Shown here piece after piece: positions 16,896 to 27,054 of a stretch of DNA of 64,000 nucleotides. The position numbers and the translations under genes are program-made. Position 1 is the stretch's first letter, and each line of letters starts with the position of its first letter. Under the pieces are notes generated by a model. That model was given only the letters and a program-made list of their open reading frames with translations. It did no database searches and was not told the origin of the DNA. Source of the DNA: Pseudomonadota bacterium (lineage in GTDB: Bacteria; Pseudomonadota; Alphaproteobacteria; Azospirillales; Azospirillaceae); assembly GCA_023423695.1 (NCBI GenBank), contig JAFAFA010000013.1, forward strand, positions 62,001 to 126,000, in the 5' to 3' direction.

Positions 16896-17906
16896 TTGCC
16901 TACGCTGAAACGCGGCCTGACCCTGCTGGTCACGGTGGCCGCCACCATGCTGGGCCTGCTGCTGGTCACATTCCTGATCGGGCGCGTAGTGCCGATCGAT
17001 CCGGTGCTGTCGGCGCTCGGCGACCGGGCGAATGCCGAAAGCTATGCGCAGATGCGCGCGCAGCTGGGCCTCGACCTGCCGCTGTGGCAGCAGTTCCTCC
17101 GCTATGTCGGCGACGTGCTGCAAGGCGACCTCGGCACCTCGGTGCTGACCTCCCGCCCGGTGCTGGAGGATGTGCTGCGCGTCTTCCCGGCGACGCTGGA
17201 ACTGGCGACAGTCGCGGTCGTCATCGGCGCGGTGCTGGGCGTGCCGGCCGGTGTATTCGCCGCCGTCAATCGCGGGCGCTGGCCCGACCATGCCATCCGC
17301 CTCCTCGGCCTGATCGGCCATTCGCTGCCGATCTTCTGGCTGGGTCTGATGGCGCTGCTGCTGTTCTACGCCAAGCTGGACTGGGCACCGGGGCCGGGGC
17401 GGGTCGACGTCTTCTATGAGGGGATGGTCGATGCGGTGACAGGGATCGTCACGGTGGACGCCCTGCTGGCCGGCGAAACAGACATCTTCTGGAATGCCGT
17501 CCAGCATCTGGTGCTGCCGTCCGCCATCCTCGGCCTCTACAGCGTCGCCTACATCGCGCGGATGACCCGCGGCTTCATGCTGGACCAGCTGCGCCAGGAA
17601 TACATCACCACCGCGCGGGTGAAGGGCCTGTCGGAGACCCGCGTGGTCTGGCGCCATGCGCTGGGCAACATCGCGGTGCCGCTGATCACCGTCATCGCCC
17701 TGTCCTATGCCGGGCTGCTGGAGGGATCGGTCCTGACCGAGACGGTGTTCGCCTGGCCCGGCCTTGGGCTCTACATCACCAATTCGCTGCTCAGCGCCGA
17801 CATGAACGCGGTGCTGGGCGGGACGCTGGTGGTCGGCGCGGTCTTCATCGCGCTGAACCTGCTGTCCGACCTGCTCTACCGCCTTCTGGATCCCCGGGCC
17901 CGATGA
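16896..17906 (+). CDS. Peptide-type ABC importer, permease 1 (DppB/OppB-like)
   Basis: 336 residues read from a TTG at 16896 behind GAGGGAG. One N-terminal helix (about 10-30), a periplasmic segment with the family pattern LGLDLPLWQQFLRYVGDVLQ, then five further helices and the inner-membrane coupling loop EYITTARVKGLSETRVVWRH. The family moves di- or oligopeptides, nickel or opines. The four genes to 20469 overlap or almost touch, so they form one operon. No substrate-binding protein is encoded beside it, so the substrate is open. Confidence 0.92.
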   Translation: MPTLKRGLTLLVTVAATMLGLLLVTFLIGRVVPIDPVLSALGDRANAESYAQMRAQLGLDLPLWQQFLRYVGDVLQGDLGTSVLTSRPVLEDVLRVFPATLELATVAVVIGAVLGVPAGVFAAVNRGRWPDHAIRLLGLIGHSLPIFWLGLMALLLFYAKLDWAPGPGRVDVFYEGMVDAVTGIVTVDALLAGETDIFWNAVQHLVLPSAILGLYSVAYIARMTRGFMLDQLRQEYITTARVKGLSETRVVWRHALGNIAVPLITVIALSYAGLLEGSVLTETVFAWPGLGLYITNSLLSADMNAVLGGTLVVGAVFIALNLLSDLLYRLLDPRAR

Positions 17907-18823
17907 CCGCGCGCACCGACACCCCCACCGCCGGCTGGCGGGACTGGCTGACCACCGACACCCCGCACTCTCGCGCCCAGGCCCGGCTGGGCCGTGCCTG
18001 GGCCGGCTGGACCGCCTTCAGCCGCAACCGGCTGGCCGTCGCCGGGCTGCTGATCGTGCTGGCCCTGATCGTCGTCGCGGCGCTGGCCCCGGTGCTGGCG
18101 CCCTACCACCCCTATGCCCAGGATCTGAACAACCGGCTGCTGCCGCCGAGTGCCGCCCATTGGCTGGGCACCGACGCCTTCGGCCGCGACATCCTTTCCC
18201 GCCTGATCCATGGCGCGCGGCTGACGCTGATGATCGTGGCGCTGGTGGCGGCGACGGCGCCGCTGGCCGGGCTGGTGATCGGCACGGTCGCCGGCTATTT
18301 CGGCGGCTGGGTCGACACCGTGCTGATGCGCATCACCGACATCGCTCTCGCCTTCCCCAAGCTGATCCTGGCGCTGGCCTTCGTCGCCGCGCTCGGCCCC
18401 GGCATCGAGAATGCGGTGATCGCCATCGCCATCACCTCCTGGCCGCCCTATGCCCGCATCGCACGGGCGGAGACGCTGACCGTCCGCCGCGCCGACTTCA
18501 TCAGCGCCGCCCGGCTGCAGGGCGCCTCCAGCCTGCGCATCATCCTCGGCCACATCATGCCGCTGTGCGTCGCCTCGCTGATCGTGCGGACGACGCTGGA
18601 CATGGCCGGCGTGATCCTGACTGCCGCCGGATTGGGATTCCTTGGTCTCGGCGCCCAGCCGCCGCTGCCGGAATGGGGGGCGATGATCGCCAGCGGCCGG
18701 CAATATGTGCTGGAGCAATGGTGGGTCGCCGCCATGCCCGGCCTTGCCATCTTCATCGTCAGCCTGGGCTTCAACCTGCTGGGCGACGGGCTGCGCGACG
18801 TGCTGGACCCGAAGGGGGACTGA
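17903..18823 (+). CDS. Peptide-type ABC importer, permease 2 (DppC/OppC-like)
   Basis: 306 residues; the start overlaps the previous stop by four bases (ATGA). The N-terminal cytoplasmic segment leads into TM1 (about 47-68), then the DppC-type segment HWLGTDAFGRDILSRLIHG, four or five more helices, and the coupling loop ADFISAARLQGASSLRIILG. It would pair with the permease before it to form the channel. Its last codons lie just before the first ATPase start. Confidence 0.92.
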   Translation: MTARTDTPTAGWRDWLTTDTPHSRAQARLGRAWAGWTAFSRNRLAVAGLLIVLALIVVAALAPVLAPYHPYAQDLNNRLLPPSAAHWLGTDAFGRDILSRLIHGARLTLMIVALVAATAPLAGLVIGTVAGYFGGWVDTVLMRITDIALAFPKLILALAFVAALGPGIENAVIAIAITSWPPYARIARAETLTVRRADFISAARLQGASSLRIILGHIMPLCVASLIVRTTLDMAGVILTAAGLGFLGLGAQPPLPEWGAMIASGRQYVLEQWWVAAMPGLAIFIVSLGFNLLGDGLRDVLDPKGD

Positions 18824-18826
18824 GCC

Positions 18827-19683
18827 ATGGCCGATGAAAAGACGGCGGACAACGCCCCCCTTCTGGAAGTCTCCAACCTCCGCGTCGCCTTCCCCACCCG
18901 CACCGGCATGGCCGAGGCGGTGCGCGGCGTCTCCTTCACGCTCGGGCGGGAGAAGCTCGGCATCGTCGGCGAGTCGGGCTCCGGCAAGTCGATGACCGGC
19001 CGCTCCATCCTGCGCCTCGTGCCGCCGCCGGGCCGGGTGACCGCCGACCGGCTGGCCTTCAACGGCGAGGATCTGCTGGCGGCATCGGCCAAGCGCATGC
19101 GCGACATCCGCGGCCGGCGCATCGCCATGGTGATGCAGGACCCGAAATACTCGCTCAACCCGGTGATGACCGTCGGCAGGCAGATCGCCGAGGCCTACCG
19201 CGTCCACAGCAAGGCCGGCGCCGCCGAGGCGAAGCGCCGCGCGCTGGAGATGCTGGCCGCCGTGCGCATCCGCGATCCGGAGCGGGTCTATGACCGCTAT
19301 CCGCACGAGGTGTCGGGCGGCATGGGCCAGCGCATCATGATCGCGATGATGCTGATTCCCGACCCCGACCTGCTGATCGCCGACGAGCCGACCTCGGCGC
19401 TCGACGTCACCGTCCAGATGCAGGTGCTGGCGATCCTGGACGACCTCTGTTCCCAGCGCGGCATGGGCATGATCTTCGTCAGCCACGACCTGAACCTCGT
19501 CGCCTCCTTCTGCGACCGCATCCTCATCATGTATGCCGGCCGGGTGGTGGAGAGTTGCCGCGCGTCGGAGCTGCACGCCGCCCAACACCCCTACACCCGC
19601 GGCCTGCTGGCCAGCCTGCCACGGATCGACGAGGCGCCGGGCGACCTGCCGGTGTTGAGCCGCGATCCCGCCTGGTTGGAGGG

Positions 19684-19687
<4 letters not shown>
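18827..19687 (+). CDS. Peptide-type ABC importer, ATPase 1 (DppD/OppD-like)
   Basis: 286 residues. Walker A is GESGSGKSM (about 47), the signature motif is VSGGMGQR, and Walker B is LLIADEPTSALD followed by the H-loop SHDLNLV. The C-terminal oligopeptide-transporter segment (HPYTRGLLASLPR) is present but ends early. In Dpp/Opp systems this part often binds a 4Fe-4S cluster through cysteines, and I do not see that cluster here. The start is 4 bases after the permease stop; the stop overlaps the next gene. Confidence 0.93.
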
Positions 19688-20469
<782 letters not shown>

Positions 20470-20490
20470 AAGGACAACCGCGCCACCCGC

Positions 20491-22383
20491 TCACGCCAGC
20501 CGCACCACGCACAGCTTGTCCTCCGCCCCCTTGGCGGCGGCCTTGTGGTCGGCGATGGCGGCGTTGACGGCGTCGGTAGTCAACGGGCCGCCGCCGGGGG
20601 GGATCACCACGGCGACACCGCTGGCCGCCAGCAAGGGAAAACGCCGCACCGCCCCGTAACGGTCCTTGGCAAGGAACCCACCGCTCACCCGCGTCTCGGC
20701 GTCGTACAGGCTTTCGGCATCGGAGCGGAACAGGGCCAGCAGCTCCGCCAGCCGGGCCAGCACCTCGCCCTCCTCCCCGCCGCTGACGCCAAGGAAGAAG
20801 TCGTCGCCGCCGATATGGCCGGCGAAGGCGTCGGCGTCGATGGAGGCCCCGGCGCTGCCGGCCCAGGCCTTCAGCCGCTCGCTGAACATCAGGATGGCGC
20901 GGTCGCCCTGGCGGAAGCCGAAATTGTCGTTGAAGGGCTTGAAGTTGTCGAAATCCAGATAGGCCAGCACATGGCCGCGCGCACCATCGGCCAGCGCCCC
21001 TTCGATGTGGCGCAGGATGGCGGCGTTGCCGGGCAGGCGCGTCAGCGGGTTCTGATCGGTCGCCATCGCCAAGTTTCGCTCATGCACCAGCCGCAGCAGC
21101 GCGCCGCCCGACAGCACGCCGGCATAGGCGCCGCCCTCCACGATCACGATGCCGTCGGCGGCGGATTCGGTGGAGAAGGCCTCAATCACCCGGTCCAGCG
21201 GGGTGGAGATGTCGCAGACCGGCGAGCGGATGACCAGATCGTCCAGCCGGTCGCCCAGGCCGCGATTGCGCAGCAACTCCCCGCCGAAGCGCGAATAGAC
21301 GTAACGCTTCAGATCGCGCTCGCGGATCAGGCCGAGCGGCCGGTCATGCTCGTCGGTGATCGGGGCGATGGGGGCGCTGCCGTCGCGACGGAAATAGTCC
21401 AGCAGTTCGGTCTTGCGCGAATCCACCCGCAGCGGCGGCAGCCGTTCGATCACCTCCGACAGGCGGCGGTGCGACTCGCTGGGCTGGCGCCGGTCCTCGC
21501 GGTTGAGATCCTCGACGATGGCATAGCGGTTGGGCAGACCCGTCAAATCCACCCGCGGCCGGGCGATCAGGAAGCCCTGGGCGAAGTCGCAGCCGAGATC
21601 CCGGCAGGTGTAGAACTCGGCGACGGTTTCCACCCCCTCCGCCACGATCTGGATGCCCAGCGCATGGGCGTGGCCGGCCAGCGCCGCAACCAGCGCCCGC
21701 TTGCGCGAATCCGCGTCGATGCCGGCGATAAAGAAGCGGTCGATCTTCACATAGTCCGGCCGCGCCTCGTACAGCGTCCGCAGGCCGGAATGGCCGACGC
21801 CGAAATCGTCGATGGCGATGCCGGCCCCGCTCTGGCGGTAGCGGTCCACCGCAGCATCCACCACGACGCCGCTGGCAACCGGACGGCTTTCCGACAACTC
21901 CAGCACGATGCCGCTGTTGCGGGATGCCGCCGGATCACGGGCAAGCCAGGGCGAGTCGGGCCGGCCGATCAGCCGTGCGTCCAGGTTCAGGAACAGCTTC
22001 GCCTCGCTCCAGCCCGCAAGCGCGCGGTAGGCGGCGACCGCCTTGGCGTGCAGCGCGGTCTCCACCGTCGCCAGCAATCCGGCGGCCTCGGCGGCGTCCA
22101 GCAACTCGCCGGCATTGGCAAAGCCGGCATGCTCGAACCCGCGCAGCAGCGCCTCATAACCGTGGCAACGGCCCGAGCGCAGTTGGACAATGGGCTGGAA
22201 GGCGTAGCGCAGGGCGCCGACCGCTGAGGCCCAATCGAACGATGCGGCCTCGCCCTGACCGGAGCCGACGGCGGTCCAGCTCGCGCCATAGGACCCGGCA
22301 CGGTCGCTTTCCGGCGCCCCGGTCATGGCTCCGCTCATGGTTCCGGCTTTGGTCCCGGCTTTGGTCGTGGTCAGCACAGTCAT
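20491..22383 (-). CDS. EAL - CBS pair - GGDEF protein (cyclic-di-GMP turnover)
   Basis: 630 residues. After a Thr/Ala-rich N-terminus the EAL domain (about 55-295) keeps the catalytic Glu in YEALLRG (E77), the metal pair IDDFGVGHSG, and VAEGVE, so phosphodiesterase activity is plausible. A pair of CBS modules follows (about 330-450), then a GGDEF domain (about 450-620) whose active-site loop reads GGDDF rather than GG(D/E)EF, so cyclase activity is doubtful. The EAL-CBS-GGDEF order suggests adenine-nucleotide control through the CBS pair. The gene is divergent from the HerA-like gene. Confidence 0.88.
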   Translation of the reverse strand: MTVLTTTKAGTKAGTMSGAMTGAPESDRAGSYGASWTAVGSGQGEAASFDWASAVGALRYAFQPIVQLRSGRCHGYEALLRGFEHAGFANAGELLDAAEAAGLLATVETALHAKAVAAYRALAGWSEAKLFLNLDARLIGRPDSPWLARDPAASRNSGIVLELSESRPVASGVVVDAAVDRYRQSGAGIAIDDFGVGHSGLRTLYEARPDYVKIDRFFIAGIDADSRKRALVAALAGHAHALGIQIVAEGVETVAEFYTCRDLGCDFAQGFLIARPRVDLTGLPNRYAIVEDLNREDRRQPSESHRRLSEVIERLPPLRVDSRKTELLDYFRRDGSAPIAPITDEHDRPLGLIRERDLKRYVYSRFGGELLRNRGLGDRLDDLVIRSPVCDISTPLDRVIEAFSTESAADGIVIVEGGAYAGVLSGGALLRLVHERNLAMATDQNPLTRLPGNAAILRHIEGALADGARGHVLAYLDFDNFKPFNDNFGFRQGDRAILMFSERLKAWAGSAGASIDADAFAGHIGGDDFFLGVSGGEEGEVLARLAELLALFRSDAESLYDAETRVSGGFLAKDRYGAVRRFPLLAASGVAVVIPPGGGPLTTDAVNAAIADHKAAAKGAEDKLCVVRLA

Positions 22384-22594
22384 CGATCGGTCCGCCAGCG
22401 CCGGTCCCGCATGGGATCAGCACCCGCTTGTAACAGAGCTTGTTTGCGGTTTCATGACCGCAGCGTCACGTTGTCGTGCGCCCCGGCAAAGCCCGCGCCT
22501 GTCCCGAATCGAATCCTCGTATCGCCGCGCCCGCCTGCGCTATAGGAAGGCCCTCCCCAACAGGGGCGGTTCGGGTGAGCGGGAGGCGAGCGGG

Positions 22595-24148
22595 ATGAAG
22601 GTCGGCATCGACATGGGGGCGACGAACGCGGGCGGCGCCGCGACGCTCGACCTGGAGGAGCTGCTGGCGACCCGTCTGCTGGTCCAGGGCAATTCCGGCT
22701 CCGGCAAGTCGCACCTGCTGCGCCGGCTGATCGAACAGAGCGCCCAATGGGTGCAGCAGGCGGTGATCGACCCGGAGGGCGATTTCGTCACGCTGGCCGA
22801 GCGCTTCGGCCATGTGGTGGTGGAGGCGGACGAGCACAGCGAGGCCGCCCTGCAATCCGTCGCCGCCCGCGTGCGTCAGCACCGCGTTTCCGTCGTCCTG
22901 AACTTGGAGGGGCTGGACGCGGAAATGCAGATGCGTCACGCCGCCGCCTTCCTGGGCGGGCTGTTCGATGCCGACCGCGACTTCTGGTATCCGATGCTGG
23001 TGGTGGTGGACGAGGCGCAGCTGTTCGCCCCCTCGGCCGCCGGCGAGGTGTCGGACGAGGCGCGCAAGGTCTCGCTCGGCGCCATGACCAACCTGATGTG
23101 CCGCGGGCGCAAGCGCGGGCTGGCCGGGGTGATCGCCACCCAGCGTCTGGCGAAGCTGGCGAAGAACGTCGCCGCCGAGGCCTCCAACTTCCTGATGGGC
23201 CGCACCTTTCTCGACATCGACATGGCGCGCGCCGCCGACCTGCTGGGCATGGAGCGCCGGCAGGCGGAGATGTTCCGCGACCTGGAGCGCGGGCACTTCA
23301 TCGCGCTCGGACCTGCCCTGTCGCGCCGGCCGCTGCCGCTGCGCATCGGCGCGGTGGAGACCCAGGGCCGCACCGGCAGCCCGACGCTGATGCCGCCGCC
23401 GACCACCCCGGTGGAGGACGCCCGCGACCTGATCTTCACCACCACCGGGCCGGAACCGCCGCGCTATGTGCGTCGCCCCTCCACCTCGGCCAGCGCCGAC
23501 CTGATGGCGCAGCTGGCGCGCGGCCGCCCCGCCGCCCCGCCGCCCTCTCTCGACGACAGCGCCGCCGAACAGCCGGTCCTGCTGCCGCTGGAACCGGAAG
23601 AAACAGCGGAACAGGCCGCCGAGCGCGAAGCCCAATATGACGAGGTGCTGGCCGAGGTGCTGGCCGATCCGGAGGCGCCCTACCGCTCGCTGGCGGTTCT
23701 GTACCAGGATTTCCTGGTGCGCTGCCGGGGCCGCGGCGTGGATGGCGACCGGCTGGCCCTGCCCGCCTTCCGCCGCCGGCTGGCGACCGCCCGCGCCGGG
23801 GCCGGCAGCGGCGACGATCCCGCCTGGCAACGCGCGACAGAGGTCGCCGCCACCCTGGCGGAGGACATCCAGCCGGTCTTCCTGCTGCTGGCCCGCGCCG
23901 CTCTCGACCATGCCCCCTGCCCGTCCGACGCCGATGTCGCGCGCGCCTGCGGCAGCCGGTCCAAGGGACGCGGCCGCCGCCTGCTGACCTACATGGAACA
24001 GCGCGGCTTCATCGCCAGCCGCAGCGGCCTTGGCAACACCCGCGCCATCACCCTGCCGGCGCTGGGCTGGGAAACCGCGCTGGGCGATCCCAACGCCGAC
24101 GATGCAACCGACGCCCCCGACGAGGGCGGGCTTTTCGCGGCGGGGTAA
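22595..24148 (+). CDS. HerA/DUF87-like ATPase
   Basis: 517 residues from the ATG at 22595 (GGGAGG upstream). A P-loop ATPase with Walker A GNSGSGKSHLL (about 31-41), Walker B MLVVVDEAQLF and an arginine-rich MCRGRKRG segment, then the ATQRLAKLAKN motif typical of HerA/VirB4-like proteins. Known HerA proteins are hexameric translocases that work with NurA in DNA end processing. Here the C-terminal part (about 300-517) is acidic, then helical, with a likely winged helix at the end. No NurA or transfer genes are near. The function is inferred only from the ATPase core. Confidence 0.82.
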   Translation: MKVGIDMGATNAGGAATLDLEELLATRLLVQGNSGSGKSHLLRRLIEQSAQWVQQAVIDPEGDFVTLAERFGHVVVEADEHSEAALQSVAARVRQHRVSVVLNLEGLDAEMQMRHAAAFLGGLFDADRDFWYPMLVVVDEAQLFAPSAAGEVSDEARKVSLGAMTNLMCRGRKRGLAGVIATQRLAKLAKNVAAEASNFLMGRTFLDIDMARAADLLGMERRQAEMFRDLERGHFIALGPALSRRPLPLRIGAVETQGRTGSPTLMPPPTTPVEDARDLIFTTTGPEPPRYVRRPSTSASADLMAQLARGRPAAPPPSLDDSAAEQPVLLPLEPEETAEQAAEREAQYDEVLAEVLADPEAPYRSLAVLYQDFLVRCRGRGVDGDRLALPAFRRRLATARAGAGSGDDPAWQRATEVAATLAEDIQPVFLLLARAALDHAPCPSDADVARACGSRSKGRGRRLLTYMEQRGFIASRSGLGNTRAITLPALGWETALGDPNADDATDAPDEGGLFAAG

Positions 24149-24170
24149 TCTTCCCTCGACTCCCCGCCCC

Positions 24171-24689
24171 TCAGCTCCCGGTCGTCGGCGCGCTGACCGG
24201 CTTGCCGCTCTGGCCCCAACTGGCCACGAAGTCGTTGACGCCGGGAACCGCCATCATGTGGGAGTCCTTGACGTAGACGAAGCGCTTGGGACCGAAGGCG
24301 TATTCGGTCAGGGTGATGCCGGCGGCGCGGCAGCGCTGGTATTCGGCGGCGCTGATCGGGCGGTCGGAGGCCACCATGTCGGGATGGTCCAGCCCGACCC
24401 CGCCGCAGAAGGCGCGGAAGCCGGTGGCGGTGCCGCGGGCGTCCAGGCGCGGCTTGGTGTCGGGACCGCCGTTGTATTTGGCCGCCGCCTGATCGACGGT
24501 GCCGCGCAGGGCCGGGCTGCCGACGATCCAGATGCCGCGGGCCTCGGGCGGCGGCTTGGGCACTGCCGGTGGCGGAAGTGCGGCGGTCTGTTGCGGCGGC
24601 ATCTGGCCCGGCATCTGGCAACCGGCGAGCAGCGCCGCAGCGGCAAATGCGAGGGCCAAACTGCGGGCCGGCGCGGGAAAACGGGTCAT
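24171..24689 (-). CDS. Lipoprotein with a truncated PstS-like domain
   Basis: 172 residues. The signal peptide ends in a lipobox (AALLAGC, Cys23), followed by a Pro/Gln-rich linker. The rest resembles the N-terminal lobe of a phosphate-binding (PstS-type) protein: the opening IWIVGSPALRGTVDQAA, then ARGTATGFRAFCGGVG, then MVASDRPISAAEYQRC. A full PstS-like protein would be twice as long, so one lobe is missing. It may bind a ligand as a dimer or have a new role. No transporter is adjacent. Confidence 0.8.
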   Translation of the reverse strand: MTRFPAPARSLALAFAAAALLAGCQMPGQMPPQQTAALPPPAVPKPPPEARGIWIVGSPALRGTVDQAAAKYNGGPDTKPRLDARGTATGFRAFCGGVGLDHPDMVASDRPISAAEYQRCRAAGITLTEYAFGPKRFVYVKDSHMMAVPGVNDFVASWGQSGKPVSAPTTGS

Positions 24690-24883
24690 CGGACGTCTCT
24701 CTCCTCAGGATCGTCAAGCATCCGGGCGGCAAAGGCCCGGAGGGCTGACAATGAGAACGCCCCCGCCTCGCTTCAACGGCTGGGTCCCCATGTCCCGCTG
24801 GCTTGTCCCAATGCGCCGCTCGTCATCCATGAGCAGCCGCGATAGGATGAGCGCCAACGATCATCATCCGGAATGCATCTTTC

Positions 24884-25777
24884 ATGTCCCTGCCCGACCT
24901 CGAGATCGACGCGCTCCGCGCCTTCGTCACCGTGGCGGAGGCCGGCGGCTTCACCGCGGCGGCCGAACGGCTGGGTCGGACGCAGTCGGCGATCAGCGTG
25001 AAGATCAAGAAGCTGGAGGACACGCTCGGCCGCCGGGTGTTCGAACGCACCAGCCGGTCACTGGCTCTGACCCATGACGGCGAGCTGCTGATGGGCTATG
25101 CCCGCCGCCTGCTCGACCTGAACGACGAGACGGTGCGCCGCTTCGCCGAACCGGCGGCGGAGGGGGAACTGCGGCTGGGCGTCGCCGAATATTTCCTGTC
25201 CGACCACCTCCCCCATGTCCTGCGCCGCTTCGCCAAGCTGCACCCGCGCCTGCACATCGACGTGCGGGTGGGCATGTGCAGCGAACTGGTCTCGGCACTG
25301 GATGCGGGAGACCTGGACCTCGTCATCTCCCGCCGCGACGCGGGCGACAGCCGGGGACGCGGCATCTGGACCGAACCGATGCGCTGGGTCGCGGCCCCCG
25401 GGCTGGAGATTCCGGCCGACGGTCCGCTGCCCTTCTGCGCCCTGCCGGCGCCCTGCGTCTTCCGCAACCGCGGGCTGGCGGCGCTGGGCGAGGCCGGACG
25501 CTCCTGGCGGGTGGTCTACACCAGCGGCAGCGTCATGGGGGTTCAGGCCGCCGTCCGCGCCGGGCTGGGCGTCGCGGTGCTGAGCGAATCCTCCATACCG
25601 GAGGGCGTGCGCCGGCTGGGCATGGAAGACGGTCTGCCCGAACTGGGCGACGTCGAAATGGCGATCTTCGGCGAGACGGCGCGCAACCGCCGCCTTGCCG
25701 AACCGCTGGTCGGCTTCATCCTGGACAGCCTGTCGGCGATGTATCCGGCCCGCCCGCCCCTTGCCCTGGCGGGTTGA
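24884..25777 (+). CDS. LysR-family transcriptional regulator
   Basis: 297 residues. The N-terminal winged helix has LRAFVTVAEAGGFTAAAERL and TQSAISVKIKKLEDTLG, the standard LysR recognition region. The effector domain (about 90-290) is of normal length. The gene is convergent with the oxidoreductase gene, so it is not an obvious divergent activator of that enzyme. The next gene upstream encodes the PstS-like lipoprotein on the other strand, 194 bases away. Confidence 0.94.
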   Translation: MSLPDLEIDALRAFVTVAEAGGFTAAAERLGRTQSAISVKIKKLEDTLGRRVFERTSRSLALTHDGELLMGYARRLLDLNDETVRRFAEPAAEGELRLGVAEYFLSDHLPHVLRRFAKLHPRLHIDVRVGMCSELVSALDAGDLDLVISRRDAGDSRGRGIWTEPMRWVAAPGLEIPADGPLPFCALPAPCVFRNRGLAALGEAGRSWRVVYTSGSVMGVQAAVRAGLGVAVLSESSIPEGVRRLGMEDGLPELGDVEMAIFGETARNRRLAEPLVGFILDSLSAMYPARPPLALAG

Positions 25778-25804
25778 GGGGGCGGACCGGGGTTCAGCGA
25801 CCGA

Positions 25805-26815
25805 TCAGAAGCCTTCCAGCACCACCTTGCCGCGGGCCTTGCCCGATTCGATCAGGGCATGGGCCTTGCGCAGCGTGGCGGCATCGATGCGGCCCAGCGT
25901 CTCGGTAAGGGTGCTGCGCAGCGTGCCGGCATCGACCAGCCGCGACACCTCGTTCAGCAGCTCATGCTGGGCGATCATGTCGTCGGTCTGGAACAGCGGC
26001 CGGGTGAACATCAGCTCCCAATGGAGCGAGACGCTCTTGCGCTTCAGCAGGCGGACGTCGATGGGCTCGGGGTCGTCGATCAGGCCGATGCGGCCCTGCG
26101 GTGCCACCAGCTCCACCAGATCCTGGAAATGGCGGTCGGTGGCGTTGGTGGAGAAGACATAGTCGACACCGGTCAGCCCCAGCGCCTTCACCTGCTCCGC
26201 CATCGGCCGGCTGTGGTCGATCACGTCATGGGCTCCCAGCTCGTGCACCCAGCCGGCGGTTTCCGGACGCGATGCAGTGGCCAGCACGCGAACCCTGCTC
26301 AGCCGGCGCGCCAGTTGGATGGCGATGGAGCCGACACCCCCGGCCCCGCCGACGATCAGCAGCGATTTGCCCTCGTCTCCATCCCGCTGCAGACCCAGCC
26401 GGTGGAACAGCATTTCCCAGGCGGTGATGGCGGTCAGCGGCAGGGCGGCGGCTTCAGCCACGCTCAGGCTGACCGGACGGGCGCCGACGATCCGCTCGTC
26501 GACCAGATGGAATTCCGCATTGGTGCCGGGACGGTCGATGGAGCCGGCATAGAACACGGGGTCGCCCGGACGGAACAGGGTGGCTTCCGGCCCGACCGCC
26601 TCGACGATCCCGGCGGCGTCGAAGCCCAGGATGCGCAGATCGCCATCGGCGGGAGCGGCGTTGCGGCGCAGCTTGGTGTCGACGGGATTGACGGAAACCG
26701 CCTCCACCCGGACCAGCAGGTCGCGGCCGGTGGGGGTCGGGCGGTCGATCTCGACATCGATCAGCGCGGCGGCGTCGGTGACGGGCAGGCTCTTGCGGTA
26801 ACCAATGGCTTTCAT
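25805..26815 (-). CDS. Zinc-type alcohol dehydrogenase / quinone oxidoreductase family protein
   Basis: 336 residues from the ATG at 26815 (GGCGAGGG upstream). A medium-chain dehydrogenase/reductase: VEAVSVNPVDTKLR (cofactor-domain entry), ILGFDAAGIVEAVG, and the NAD(P)-binding IVGGAGGVGSIAIQLAR. There is no catalytic-zinc Cys-His set, so it resembles quinone-oxidoreductase-like members (the YhdH/ZinBD group). The substrate is not indicated. Its promoter must be in the 239-base gap before the lipoprotein gene. Confidence 0.9.
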   Translation of the reverse strand: MKAIGYRKSLPVTDAAALIDVEIDRPTPTGRDLLVRVEAVSVNPVDTKLRRNAAPADGDLRILGFDAAGIVEAVGPEATLFRPGDPVFYAGSIDRPGTNAEFHLVDERIVGARPVSLSVAEAAALPLTAITAWEMLFHRLGLQRDGDEGKSLLIVGGAGGVGSIAIQLARRLSRVRVLATASRPETAGWVHELGAHDVIDHSRPMAEQVKALGLTGVDYVFSTNATDRHFQDLVELVAPQGRIGLIDDPEPIDVRLLKRKSVSLHWELMFTRPLFQTDDMIAQHELLNEVSRLVDAGTLRSTLTETLGRIDAATLRKAHALIESGKARGKVVLEGF

Positions 26816-27054
26816 GATGCCCTCGCCTTCAAGGATGGAGAAGAAGTCGAAGCGCAGGATGGCGGCGTTCACAGGATATGTTAAATTCATAGTTCTTGTT
26901 TCATCCATCCCAATACGTGATGGATCGCCTTTTGGAACGCGCTGCGAACGGATTGACGCCAAAGGGGTATGGAATAGCAGGGCGGGCTGGGGTGTTTGTA
27001 CCGATGACCAGCCTCACCGCCGAGTCCGGTCTCTGCACTACGGAAAGCAAGGCC

